Below, piece by piece: positions 15,804 to 24,560 of a stretch of 64,000 nt of DNA. This DNA is from Pseudoflavonifractor sp902362925 (GTDB taxonomy: Bacteria > Bacillota > Clostridia > Oscillospirales > Oscillospiraceae). Numbering within the stretch: position 1 is the first letter of the stretch; each line of letters starts with the position of its first letter. The notes beneath the pieces were generated by a model. The model did no database searches, was not told the origin of the DNA, and worked only from the letters and a program-made list of their open reading frames with translations. A program made the position numbers and the translations under genes. The stretch lies in the NCBI GenBank assembly GCA_902362925.1, contig CABIYL010000005.1, one strand, 5' to 3'.

Positions 15804-17316
15804 AGTGCTTGAGGGCCCGTCGGGCCAGCAGGGAGTCGGGCACACAGGGCTCGGGGCCGTTTTTCCGCTTCTGCTGCTGCTCGGCGCCCTTGCCGGCCAG
15901 CACCACCACAGCGGGGGTGTCAGCCTCCAGAATGGCCCGCTCCACCGCCTCCTCCCGGTCGGGGATGACGGTCCAGGTCTTGCCGAAGGGGGAGATGTAT
16001 CCGCCGATGTCGGCGCAGATGTCGGGCACCTCCTCGGGGCCGGGGTCGTCCTCGGTAAGGATGATCCGGTCGGCCCAGCGGCCTGCCGCCTGGCCCATGC
16101 CCTCCCGGCGGTCCAGCCCCTTGCCGCCGGTGCAGCCGAAGAGGACGGTCAGCTGCCGTCCGGAGAACTCCCGACGGACGGAGGACAGCAGCGCCTCCAG
16201 GCTCATGCCGTTGTGGGCGTAGTCCACAATGACGGTCAGCTTGCCGTCGGGGGTGTTGAAGGTCTCCATCCGGCCGGGCACGGTGGCTTCCGCCAGACCG
16301 GCGGCCACGGCGGACTCGGGCACACCCAGGGCCTCGGCAGCCGCCACGGCGGCCAGGGCGTTCTCCACGTTGAAGGAGCCGGGCAGGCCCATGGACAGCT
16401 CCCGGGTGTACCGGGGGGTGCGCACCAGGAAGCGGGTGGCGTCCCCGTCCCGGCGGATTTCACTGGCATAGATATCGGCTGTGGAAAACTTGGTGGAAAA
16501 TGTGTATATTTTGCTGCAACTCTCTGCGGCGGTCAGGATTCGTTCGGCAAAATCGCTGTCCAGATTTACGCAGGCGGCGGCGCTTTGACGGAAAATCATC
16601 AGCTTGGAGGCGAAATAATCCTCAAAATCCGGGTGTTCCACCGGGCTGATGTGATCTTCCCCGATGTTCAAAAACACGCCCACGGAAAATTCCACACCAC
16701 CGGTGCGGTGGTACTTGAGGGCCTGGCTGGACACCTCCATGGTCAGGTACTCCGCACCGCACTCCGCCGCGTTCCACAGGTGCCGCTGCAGGTCCAGAGG
16801 TTCCGGGGTGGTCAGCTTGGCGGGACGGCGCTCCACGCCGTCATCGGTGATCATGGTGGAGAGAATGGCGCTCTCCCGCTTGCCCTGGCTCCGCCGCCAC
16901 TCGTCCAGCATGGACTTGAGGAAGTAGGCCGTGGTGGTCTTGCCCTTGGTGCCGGTGATGCCGGTGATGTGGAGCCGTCCGGAGGGGTGGTTCCAGGCCC
17001 GGTCGGCCAGCAGGGCCATGGAGCGGCGGATGTCGGACACCAGGATACAGGGCAGGGCGCACTCCGGCCAGCGGCGCTCGCTGACGTACACAAAAGCGCC
17101 CTTTTCCGCCGCGTCCAGCAGGTATTGGGGCTTGAAGGCCGCGCCCTTGCAGATGAACAGGGTGCCGGGCACCACGGTCTGGGAGTCGCAGGACACCAGC
17201 CGCACCTCCCGGGTCAGGTCGGCGTGGAGGGGGGCGGCGTCAGAGAGCAGGCCGTTTTTCAGCAGCAGCTGGTAGTAGTCGCCCAGAGGAAAGTGGGGAC
17301 GGGACAAGGAAAACAC
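15793..17316 (-). CDS. murE: MurE-type Mur ligase (UDP-MurNAc-tripeptide synthetase-like)
   Basis: 507-aa ATP-dependent ligase that would add the third amino acid to UDP-MurNAc-L-Ala-D-Glu. Visible motifs are the P-loop ITGTKGKTTT (about 120-129), EVSSQAL, the carbamylated-lysine region FASKLMIF, GxFNVENALAA and VDYAHNG. The specificity motif, DNPR in diaminopimelate-adding enzymes, reads DDPG (423-426). This resembles the D(D/N)P pattern of lysine-type MurE from Staphylococcus aureus. It sits outside a dcw cluster, next to an aspartate racemase and a D-aspartate ligase. L-Lys or another diamino acid as substrate is an inference; a second MurE may exist elsewhere in the genome. Confidence 0.85.
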   Translation of the reverse strand: MFSLSRPHFPLGDYYQLLLKNGLLSDAAPLHADLTREVRLVSCDSQTVVPGTLFICKGAAFKPQYLLDAAEKGAFVYVSERRWPECALPCILVSDIRRSMALLADRAWNHPSGRLHITGITGTKGKTTTAYFLKSMLDEWRRSQGKRESAILSTMITDDGVERRPAKLTTPEPLDLQRHLWNAAECGAEYLTMEVSSQALKYHRTGGVEFSVGVFLNIGEDHISPVEHPDFEDYFASKLMIFRQSAAACVNLDSDFAERILTAAESCSKIYTFSTKFSTADIYASEIRRDGDATRFLVRTPRYTRELSMGLPGSFNVENALAAVAAAEALGVPESAVAAGLAEATVPGRMETFNTPDGKLTVIVDYAHNGMSLEALLSSVRREFSGRQLTVLFGCTGGKGLDRREGMGQAAGRWADRIILTEDDPGPEEVPDICADIGGYISPFGKTWTVIPDREEAVERAILEADTPAVVVLAGKGAEQQQKRKNGPEPCVPDSLLARRALKHYDP

Positions 17317-17382
17317 CTCCAGAGAGGAAATAGCCCCGCTGGGTGCCAGCGGGGCGGTAAAAGATGTATCGGGGACGGTCTG

Positions 17383-18090
17383 TCACACCATGCGCAGCTT
17401 GTAGCCGCAGTAGGTGATGCACCGCTCGGCCAGAATGTCCATGGCGTCCACGTAGAACTCGGGCAGAGGGTGGTAGGTGCGGTAGACCGACAGCTCGGTG
17501 CAGCCCAGGATGGCCGCGTCGCACCCGGCCTCACGGAGGCAGCGGTCCATAACGGCGAACTTCTCCCGGCTGCCCTTCTCGCCCTTCTTGATCTCGTCGT
17601 AGATGATGCTCATGACCACCTTCTGCACCTCAGGAGGGGGAGAGAAGGCGGTGAGCCCCTGGGCCTCGCACTCCCGCTGGTACACGCCGGTGCGGACGGT
17701 GCCGTCGGTGGCCAGGATGCCCACCTTGTGGACACCCGGGTCGGCAGAGAGCACCTTCACCGTCTCCCGCACCATGTGAATGATGGGGATGGACAGCTCA
17801 CCCTGGAGCCGGTCGGCAAAGAAGTGGGAGGTGTTGCAGGGGATGGCGATGGCGGTGCAGCCCACCTGCTCCAGGGTCTTGGCGTCCTGGAGGAGGCGGC
17901 GGTAGCAGCCCTCCGCGTCCCCGCCCAGGATGGCGGAGGTGCGGTCGGGCATGCGGGTGTCGCTGAGGATGACGGTGGGCAGGTGCTCCTGGTCGCAGGC
18001 CGCGTCGGTCCGGTCCAGGATGCGCTGGTAGAAATCCTGGGTGGCCTGGGGGCCCATGCCGCCGAGGATGCCGAGTTTTGCTTCGTTCAT
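17383..18090 (-). CDS. Aspartate/glutamate racemase family protein
   Basis: 235-aa PLP-independent racemase. It begins LGILGGMGPQAT and has the two catalytic cysteines in AIPCNTSH (Cys85) and GCTELS (Cys197). Context favours aspartate racemase: the next upstream gene, 13 bases away, encodes an Asl-like D-aspartate ligase. In Enterococcus faecium the racemase and ligase genes are likewise adjacent and the racemase supplies D-Asp. Start ATG at 18090. Confidence 0.88.
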   Translation of the reverse strand: MNEAKLGILGGMGPQATQDFYQRILDRTDAACDQEHLPTVILSDTRMPDRTSAILGGDAEGCYRRLLQDAKTLEQVGCTAIAIPCNTSHFFADRLQGELSIPIIHMVRETVKVLSADPGVHKVGILATDGTVRTGVYQRECEAQGLTAFSPPPEVQKVVMSIIYDEIKKGEKGSREKFAVMDRCLREAGCDAAILGCTELSVYRTYHPLPEFYVDAMDILAERCITYCGYKLRMV

Positions 18091-18103
18091 ATGGTAAATC
18101 CTC

Positions 18104-19315
18104 TCAGTTGGCCTTCTCCATGGAGCTGGCGTACCGCTCCTTGTACCGCCACTGGTCCCGGATGATGCGCAGCTTGTGGATCAGGTTCCGGTCCGCCTTG
18201 TAGAAGAGGGGATTGACCCAGGCGCCGGCGGCGGTGAGGGCCTTCATCTCCTGGTGGTACTTGCTGGGGATGTAGTCATAGGCCACCTTGGCCGGGATGA
18301 CCCGCCACAGGTGGCGGTTCTTGGTGACGGTCAGGGGAGCGGGACGGTGGAAAATCCGGTCCTCCACCAGGTACTTGGCCAGATTGTGGCCGGCGCCGGT
18401 GACATAGTAGTTGCTGCGGCCCTGACGGCAGTTGATCTCAAAAACCTTGAACTTGCCGTCCCGCTGGTCGTACTTCACGTCAAAATTGGAGAAGCCGGTA
18501 AACTTGATGTCCTCCAGGAAGGCACGCAGCTTCTCGCAGAGCTCGGGGGCCTCCTCGGTGATGATGACCGCGTGGTTGCCGATGCCGTGGCGGGTGTGCT
18601 CCTCCAGCAGCACGTGGCCCATGCACATGAGCTGCACCTTGCCGTCCTCGCCGGAGTAGTTGGTGACCACCCGCATGAAGGAGTCGTCGCCGGGGATGAA
18701 GTCCTGGATGATGAGGGAGTCCTCATAGCCGTGGTTGTAGATGTCGTCGATGACCTGGTCCACCTCTTCCCGGGTCTGGAGCACATAGGCCTTCTTCTGG
18801 GTGTCAAAGGGGTGGTCCCAGTAGGTGGCGCTCTCAGCGGGCTTGACCACGAAGGGGCCGGAGAAGGGCAGCTGGAAGTCGTGGCCCTCTCCCTTGTGGT
18901 AGACGTAGGTGGCGGGGTGGTCGATGCCGTACCGGTCGCAGAGCTGGTAGAACCGCTCCTTGTGGATCAGGGTCTCCATCAGGGCCAGGTCAATGTAGGG
19001 CGCCACCACGTTCTCGGGGAACTTGGGCAGGTTGACCGCGATGGAGGTCAGGTAGTTGTCACCGCAGCCCAGCACGATGACCTTCTTGTCGGGGAACTCT
19101 TTGGCCACCTCGGTGACGTTCTTCAGCACCACTTCAGGCTCGTCGTTGTGCTGGCACACCCGGTAGTCGATGATATCGCTGCCGTAGCAGGGGCCGGAGG
19201 GATACATGCCGTAGGCCACGGTCTTGACGCCGTAGGCCTCATGGAAGGCACGGGCCATGCTGTACACGTTGATGTCTGCCCCCAGCAGCAGGGGGACAAA
19301 GGGCTGTTGACTCAT
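18104..19315 (-). CDS. ATP-grasp D-aspartate ligase, Asl-like
   Basis: 403-aa ATP-grasp enzyme. From memory of E. faecium Asl(fm), the resemblance is extensive: FVPLLLGADINVYSMARAF at the N terminus, IIQDFIPGDDSFMRV mid-protein, and GFSNFDVKYDQRDG followed by FEINCRQGRSNYYV. Asl activates beta-carboxyl of D-Asp and attaches it to the side-chain amine of the stem-peptide diamino acid, giving a D-Asp cross-bridge. The following racemase and MurE genes support this role. Other carboxylate-amine ligases of the ATP-grasp fold remain possible. Confidence 0.82.
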   Translation of the reverse strand: MSQQPFVPLLLGADINVYSMARAFHEAYGVKTVAYGMYPSGPCYGSDIIDYRVCQHNDEPEVVLKNVTEVAKEFPDKKVIVLGCGDNYLTSIAVNLPKFPENVVAPYIDLALMETLIHKERFYQLCDRYGIDHPATYVYHKGEGHDFQLPFSGPFVVKPAESATYWDHPFDTQKKAYVLQTREEVDQVIDDIYNHGYEDSLIIQDFIPGDDSFMRVVTNYSGEDGKVQLMCMGHVLLEEHTRHGIGNHAVIITEEAPELCEKLRAFLEDIKFTGFSNFDVKYDQRDGKFKVFEINCRQGRSNYYVTGAGHNLAKYLVEDRIFHRPAPLTVTKNRHLWRVIPAKVAYDYIPSKYHQEMKALTAAGAWVNPLFYKADRNLIHKLRIIRDQWRYKERYASSMEKAN

Positions 19316-19359
19316 GTCGAATTACTTCCTTTTAACAAAAATGGATCAGAGGGTGGGGG

Positions 19360-19563
19360 TCAGGCGGGCAGGACATTCAGCTCCACAAGATACCACGTCT
19401 TGTCCCCCGAAGGGGAGAGGGGGGTGAGGCGGACGCCCTCCCAGTGCAGGGCCAGGTATTCCGCCTCCTCGGCGGTGAGGCGCAGCTCCCGTCGGCGCAG
19501 CTCTCCGCCCTGAAAGGCGGAGGACAGGGTTTCCTCCAGGGCGGCAATCTCTATTGTAGTCAT
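19360..19563 (-). CDS. Small hypothetical protein
   Basis: 67-aa soluble acidic protein (MTTIEIAALEETLSSAF...), not recognised. The ATG at 19563 has AGGAGG nine bases upstream, and codon use matches its neighbours. It lies between rel and the D-Asp ligase gene, 28 and 44 bases from them, so probably in the same transcript. Confidence 0.65.
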   Translation of the reverse strand: MTTIEIAALEETLSSAFQGGELRRRELRLTAEEAEYLALHWEGVRLTPLSPSGDKTWYLVELNVLPA

Positions 19564-19591
19564 ATTCCAGCCTCCTGAGACGGGAAAGGGG

Positions 19592-21817
19592 TCAACCGGA
19601 TACACGTTTGACCTGGTACACGCCGGAGATCTGCCCCAGCTTGTTGATGACGTTGTTGAGCTCGTCCCGGTCCTTGACCTCCAGGACGATGGACACAGCG
19701 GCGTAGCCGTCGGGCATGGCCCGGGCGGAGAAGGAGTCCACCTTCACCTTGGCAGAGGACAGGGCCATGGTCACGTCCATGGCCAGGCAGTCCCGGTCCT
19801 TGGCGGAAATTTCGAGGGAGGTGGGATAGGCGGTCTGCTCACCGCCCACCCAGGCCACATTGACCCAGCGTCCGGCCTCCTCGGCACGGCGTTTTTCGGG
19901 GGCGGCGTTGGGGCAGTCGGCCCGGTGGACCGACACGCCGAAGCCGCGGGTAATAAAGCCCACGACCGGGTCGCCGGGCACGGGGGTGCAGCACTTGGCG
20001 AACTTGACCAGGCAGTTGTCCAGACCCTCCACCACAATGCCGGACTCCGACTTGCGGGGGGTCTTGATCTGACCGGGGGCAGGAGCGGGAGCGGCGGGGT
20101 AGACCACCTCGCTGGCGGCCCGCTCGGCGGCCGCCTTCTCCTCCTTGACCCGGCCCAGCCGGGTCAGCTCGTCCCGGATGCGCACCACCGACTTGGCGGC
20201 GGTCATGCCGCCGTAGCCGATGGCGGCGTACAGCTCATCCAGGGAGTTGAAGCGGACCTTTTTCAGAATGAAGGGGAGGGCGTCCTCAGCGGTGATCTGG
20301 GCCAGAGTGATGCCCGCCCGCTTCAGCTCGGCCTCAAAGGAGGCGCGGCCGGTGGCGATGTTCTCCTCCCGCTTCTCCTTCTTGAACCACTGGCGGATCT
20401 TGTTGCGGGCCTCGTTGGACTTGCAGATGTTCATCCAGTCGCGGCTGGGGCCGTGGGCGGACTTAGAGGTGATGACCTCCACAATGTCGCCGTTTTTCAG
20501 GGGAGTGTCGAAGGGAACCATGCGGCCGTTGACTTTTGCGCCGGTCATCTTGTTGCCAACGGCGGAGTGGATGGAGTAGGCGAAGTCGATGGGGGTGGCG
20601 CCGGCGGGCAGGTTGATCACGTCGCCACGGGGGGTGAACACGAACACCTCGTCGGCGAACATATCCACCTTCAGGGTGCGGACAAACTCCTCGGCGTCGG
20701 TGTCCTGCTGGTTCTCCAGCAGCTTGCGCACCCACTCGAAGGCCTCCTCGGTGCCCAGCTTCTCGTTGGCCATGCCCTGCTTGTACTTCCAGTGGGCGGC
20801 GATACCGTACTCGGCGGTGTTGTGCATCTCCTGGGTGCGGATCTGCACCTCGAAGGGGATGCCCTCCCGGCCGATGACGGTGGTGTGGAGGGACTGGTAG
20901 CCGTTGGGCTTGGGGGTGCCGATATAGTCCTTGAACCGGCCCAGCACCGGGCGGAACAGGTCGTGGATGCAGCCCAGCACATTGTAGCACTCCGAGATGT
21001 CGTCCACAATCACCCGGAAGGCATAAAGATCAAAAATTTCGTCCAGGGTCTTGTTCTGGGCGTACATCTTCCGGTAGATGGAGTAGATGTGCTTCACACG
21101 GCCGTACACCATGCACTTGATGCCCTCCTCGGCCAGCCGGTCCTCAATCTTCTTCTGGATGGAGGCCATGAACTCCTCATGGGCGGAGGAGCGGGCGGCC
21201 AGCTCGTCGGCAATCTCCTGGTAGCCGATGGGGTCCAGGTACTTGAGGGAGGTATCCTCCAGCTCCCACTTGATGCGCTGCATGCCCAGCCGGTGGGCGA
21301 TGGGAGCGTAGATTTCCATGGTCTCCAGGGCTTTTTCCTTCTGCTTCCTGGGGGACTGGTACTCCATGGTGCGCATGTTGTGGAGCCGATCGCAGATTTT
21401 GATGAGAATCACCCGGATGTCCTTGGCCATGGCCATGAGCATCTTGCGCAGATTCTCCATCTGCTCCTCTTCTTTTGAGGTGTACTGCACACGGGTCAGC
21501 TTGGTGACGCCCTCCACCAGGTTGGCCACCGTGGGACCGAACCGCTTGGCGATGTCCTCATGGGTGGCGCCGGTGTCCTCGATGGTGTCGTGGAGCAGGG
21601 CGGCGATGATGGAGTCGGTGTCCAGCTCCAGGTCGGCCACAATCTCCGCCACCGCCAGAGGGTGGGTGATATAGGGGGAGCCGTCCTTGCGCAGCTGGCT
21701 GGAGTGGGCGTTGTCCGCATAGGTGAACGCATCGAAGAGCCGCTTTGTGTCAAGGGACGGGTTATAGGCTTTGATCTTGTCCTCCAGCGCCTGGTAGCGC
21801 TCCAGGATGGGGTCCAT
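19592..21817 (-). CDS. rel: Bifunctional (p)ppGpp synthetase/hydrolase Rel
   Basis: 741-aa stringent-response enzyme. The N-terminal HD hydrolase domain is intact (LLHDTIEDTGATHED, HD at 76-77; ICDRLHNMRT). The synthetase domain has YGRVKHIYSIYRKM and GTPKPNGYQSLHTTVIG. A TGS domain (VFVFTPRGDVINLPAGATPIDFAY), a zinc-finger-like CCTPVPGD and a C-terminal ACT domain follow. The Gram-positive long Rel both makes and degrades (p)ppGpp. ATG with GGAGGTGA spaced six bases. recJ lies directly upstream, an arrangement common in Firmicutes. Confidence 0.96.
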   Translation of the reverse strand: MDPILERYQALEDKIKAYNPSLDTKRLFDAFTYADNAHSSQLRKDGSPYITHPLAVAEIVADLELDTDSIIAALLHDTIEDTGATHEDIAKRFGPTVANLVEGVTKLTRVQYTSKEEEQMENLRKMLMAMAKDIRVILIKICDRLHNMRTMEYQSPRKQKEKALETMEIYAPIAHRLGMQRIKWELEDTSLKYLDPIGYQEIADELAARSSAHEEFMASIQKKIEDRLAEEGIKCMVYGRVKHIYSIYRKMYAQNKTLDEIFDLYAFRVIVDDISECYNVLGCIHDLFRPVLGRFKDYIGTPKPNGYQSLHTTVIGREGIPFEVQIRTQEMHNTAEYGIAAHWKYKQGMANEKLGTEEAFEWVRKLLENQQDTDAEEFVRTLKVDMFADEVFVFTPRGDVINLPAGATPIDFAYSIHSAVGNKMTGAKVNGRMVPFDTPLKNGDIVEVITSKSAHGPSRDWMNICKSNEARNKIRQWFKKEKREENIATGRASFEAELKRAGITLAQITAEDALPFILKKVRFNSLDELYAAIGYGGMTAAKSVVRIRDELTRLGRVKEEKAAAERAASEVVYPAAPAPAPGQIKTPRKSESGIVVEGLDNCLVKFAKCCTPVPGDPVVGFITRGFGVSVHRADCPNAAPEKRRAEEAGRWVNVAWVGGEQTAYPTSLEISAKDRDCLAMDVTMALSSAKVKVDSFSARAMPDGYAAVSIVLEVKDRDELNNVINKLGQISGVYQVKRVSG

Positions 21818-21859
21818 AAAATCACCTCCGAAAATGTCGCGGGGGTTGGGAAGGGGGCA

Positions 21860-23929
21860 TCAGGCCCCTTCGGTCAGTTTGCGCAGACGGCGCATGATGT
21901 ATGACTCCTCCAAATTAACCTTGCCCTCTGTGGGCTTCAGGTCGATACAGAGGTGGTCGGTGGAGTGCTCCACCCGGATGAGACCCCGCTCGTCCAGCAC
22001 CTCCAGGCACACCATGGTGCGCATGAAGGTCTCCCGCAGGCCGAAGGAGCGGGCGATGTTCCGGGAGAGGCGGCCTGCCGTCTCCTCCAGCCTTCCGGCG
22101 GAGCTGCGGTTTTTCAGGTACCGCCACACAGCCGCGAACTCCTCCCGGGTGGGGGTGAGGGCGGCGGCCTCCTGGGGGGTGAGGGCGGCGCCGGAGCGGA
22201 GCTTCTCATAGAGGGCCCGCTCGGCCTGGGCACGGGTGAGGGCGGGGCGCAGGTCGATGAGCTGGAGCTGCACCGACCGCCAGCCCCGGAATTCGTTGAT
22301 CTGGGGGGAGAAGGCCAGGTCCACCCGGTCGCCGGGTGCCAGGCCTGCCTCCGCCAGGGAGACGGAGAAAAAGATGGCGTCAAAGCTGCGGCCGCCCTTG
22401 GTCACCTTCAGCTTCAGATGCCGTCCGCCGCCCACCTCGGAGGCGTTGGTGACCGTGCAGCCCGACATGGAAAAGACCGGCTTGGGGTTGCCGGTGCCGT
22501 AGGGCTCCAGCAGGTCCAGGGAGAGCACCCCCTCCTGGGTCAGCAGGGCGGGGTCGGCCTCGGCGTCCACATCCAGGGCGGCCTCCATGGCCGCGCCGCC
22601 GGTGGAGGAGCGGACCAGCTCCAGCATCCTCTCACGGAAGGCGGGAATGTGCTCTTCCAGGATGGTGAATCCGGCGGCCAGCTCATGGCCGCCGAAGCCC
22701 TCCAGCAGGTCCCGGCACTGCTCCAGGGCGGCGAACAGGTTGAAGCCGCCGAAGGACCGGCAGGAGCCCTTGCCCTTGCCGTCCTGAAGGCAGATCATAA
22801 AGGTGGGACAGGAGTACTTCTCGCTGAGCCGGGAGGCCACAATGCCCACCACGCCCTGATGCCAGCCCTCACGGGCCAGGACCAGAGCGGGCCGGTCCTC
22901 GGGGCGCATGGCGTCGGCCATGGCCACGCACTCCTCGTAGATGTCCAGCTCCACGGCCTGACGCTCCCGGTTGAGGGCGCACAGCTCCCGTGCCAGGGCT
23001 TCGCCCCGTGCCGGGTCGGAGGTCAAAAGCAGCTCAGCGGCCAGTCCGGCGCAGCCCATCCGCCCGGAGGCGTTGATCCGGGGCGCCAGAGTGTACCCGA
23101 TGGACACGGAGGTGAGGGGACGCTCGGTGAGTCCGGCCTCATGGAGCAGAGCCCGCAGACCGGGCCGCACTGTGTTCTTCAACGCGGCAAGGCCCATGCG
23201 GATGATGGTCCGGTTTTCTCCCACCACCTGCATCACGTCGGCCACCGTGCCCACGGCGGCCAGGTCGGCATACCGGCGGAGCAGGGCGGATTCCTCCGCC
23301 TTGTCCCCCAGTGCCAGCACCAGCTTGAGGGCCACGCCCACCCCCGCCAGATGCTTGAAGGGGTAGCCGCAGTCCCTGCGGTGGGGGTCCACCACAGCGG
23401 CGGCGGTGGGGATACGGTCCTTGCACTCATGGTGGTCGGTGATGACAATGTCAATGCCCAGGGAGGCGGCAAACTCCGCCTCGTTCACGGCGGTGATGCC
23501 GCAGTCCACGGTGATAATCAGGCTCACGCCCTTGGCGTGGAGGGCGGAGACAGCGGAGCAGCTCAGGCCGTAGCCCTCCTCCATCCGGTCGGGGATGTAG
23601 GGGGTGACCTTTGCACCCCGGCTGCGCAGGTAGTCTGTGAGCAGGCAGGTGGAGGTGATGCCGTCCACGTCGTAGTCGCCATACACGGCGATGTGTTCGT
23701 TTTGGTCCAGGGCGGCGGCGATGCGGCTCACTGCCCGGTCCATGTCCTTCATGAGAAAGGGGTCCCACAGCAGGTCCTCGTCGGAGCGGAGGAAGTCCTT
23801 GGCCTTCTCCACGGTGTCCAAACCACGGGCGCAGAGCACCGCGGCCGCCAGCGGGGGAACCCCATCCGCCTCCATGGCCGCCTGGGCCGCGGGAGACGGG
23901 GCGCGTAAATTCCATTGTCTGTACTTCAT
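21860..23929 (-). CDS. recJ: Single-stranded-DNA-specific exonuclease RecJ
   Basis: 689-aa DHH-family 5'-3' exonuclease for recombination and mismatch repair. Motifs: YGDYDVDGITST, TVDCGI, VITDHHECKD and HLAGVGVALKL, then DHHA1 (SYRSFGGFN-like SCRSFGGFN, FGGHELAAGF) and a RecJ OB domain. A C-terminal ~150-residue extension includes a helical region rich in R and E. Start placed at the ATG at 23929 (MKYRQWNLR); the longer frame runs into non-coding sequence and the terminator of the upstream gene. Confidence 0.94.
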   Translation of the reverse strand: MKYRQWNLRAPSPAAQAAMEADGVPPLAAAVLCARGLDTVEKAKDFLRSDEDLLWDPFLMKDMDRAVSRIAAALDQNEHIAVYGDYDVDGITSTCLLTDYLRSRGAKVTPYIPDRMEEGYGLSCSAVSALHAKGVSLIITVDCGITAVNEAEFAASLGIDIVITDHHECKDRIPTAAAVVDPHRRDCGYPFKHLAGVGVALKLVLALGDKAEESALLRRYADLAAVGTVADVMQVVGENRTIIRMGLAALKNTVRPGLRALLHEAGLTERPLTSVSIGYTLAPRINASGRMGCAGLAAELLLTSDPARGEALARELCALNRERQAVELDIYEECVAMADAMRPEDRPALVLAREGWHQGVVGIVASRLSEKYSCPTFMICLQDGKGKGSCRSFGGFNLFAALEQCRDLLEGFGGHELAAGFTILEEHIPAFRERMLELVRSSTGGAAMEAALDVDAEADPALLTQEGVLSLDLLEPYGTGNPKPVFSMSGCTVTNASEVGGGRHLKLKVTKGGRSFDAIFFSVSLAEAGLAPGDRVDLAFSPQINEFRGWRSVQLQLIDLRPALTRAQAERALYEKLRSGAALTPQEAAALTPTREEFAAVWRYLKNRSSAGRLEETAGRLSRNIARSFGLRETFMRTMVCLEVLDERGLIRVEHSTDHLCIDLKPTEGKVNLEESYIMRRLRKLTEGA

Positions 23930-24062
23930 GGGTGTGCCCCCGAAATTGGATAGAAAATTACTTTTCATTATAACAAAGATAGGGGAAAGATACAAGTTGA
24001 AACGGGAAATATCCGCCGCCGGGAAATGGTTCCCAGGGGCGATTTTTGCCCGAATGCAAAAA

Positions 24063-24091
24063 CACCCTGCCGCGTACAGCACGGCAGGGTG
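24063..24091 (-). terminator. Terminator of the pilus-like operon
   Basis: CACCCTGCCG (24063-24072) pairs with CGGCAGGGTG (24082-24091), followed on the minus strand by TTTTTGC. It separates the pilus operon from recJ. Confidence 0.85.
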
Positions 24092-24110
24092 CGGTATATG
24101 GGGAAAGACC

Positions 24111-24542
24111 TCAGAGGAAGCGATCCTCGGCCAGGCGGATAAGCTCCAGGGCGCTGGCGAACTGCTGCCTGGGGGAGCCGTCCATCCAGTCCACCAAGCC
24201 CTGCCAGGAGGCGTTGCGCCGGGACATGACATACAGGGTGAAGGTGGCCAGCGCGCCGGAGGCCTGCTCCACCTCCTCCAGGGGGATGCCCTCGCTGGGG
24301 TCGGCGGAGGCGGGGACGTTGCTCTCATGCTCCCGGAAGGAGCGGGAGTGCTGGAAGGCCTGGGGGAAGTTCTGCTTTTCCAGTACCTCGTCCAGGCGGA
24401 GGATCAGGCTGCCCATGTCGGAGAAGGCCATGGGACGGGTGAGGCGCTGGCTGTACACCTTGCCGGAGATTCGGCCGTTGTCCGACTGGTCCACACATAC
24501 CCGCAGGGCCGCGCTGGGGCTGTTCAGATTGGAAAAGGACAT
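24111..24542 (-). CDS. Hypothetical protein, last gene of the pilus operon
   Basis: 143-aa soluble protein, not recognised as a whole. Its last ~45 residues (TLYVMSRRNASWQGLVDWMDG... FASALELIRLAE) align with the C-terminal part of the small protein encoded at 34604-34804. It begins 18 bases after pilT and ends before a strong terminator, so it belongs to the pilus transcript. A regulatory or assembly role for pili and surface proteins is only a suggestion. Confidence 0.7.
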   Translation of the reverse strand: MSFSNLNSPSAALRVCVDQSDNGRISGKVYSQRLTRPMAFSDMGSLILRLDEVLEKQNFPQAFQHSRSFREHESNVPASADPSEGIPLEEVEQASGALATFTLYVMSRRNASWQGLVDWMDGSPRQQFASALELIRLAEDRFL

Positions 24543-24560
24543 GTATCAAACCTCCCTTGA

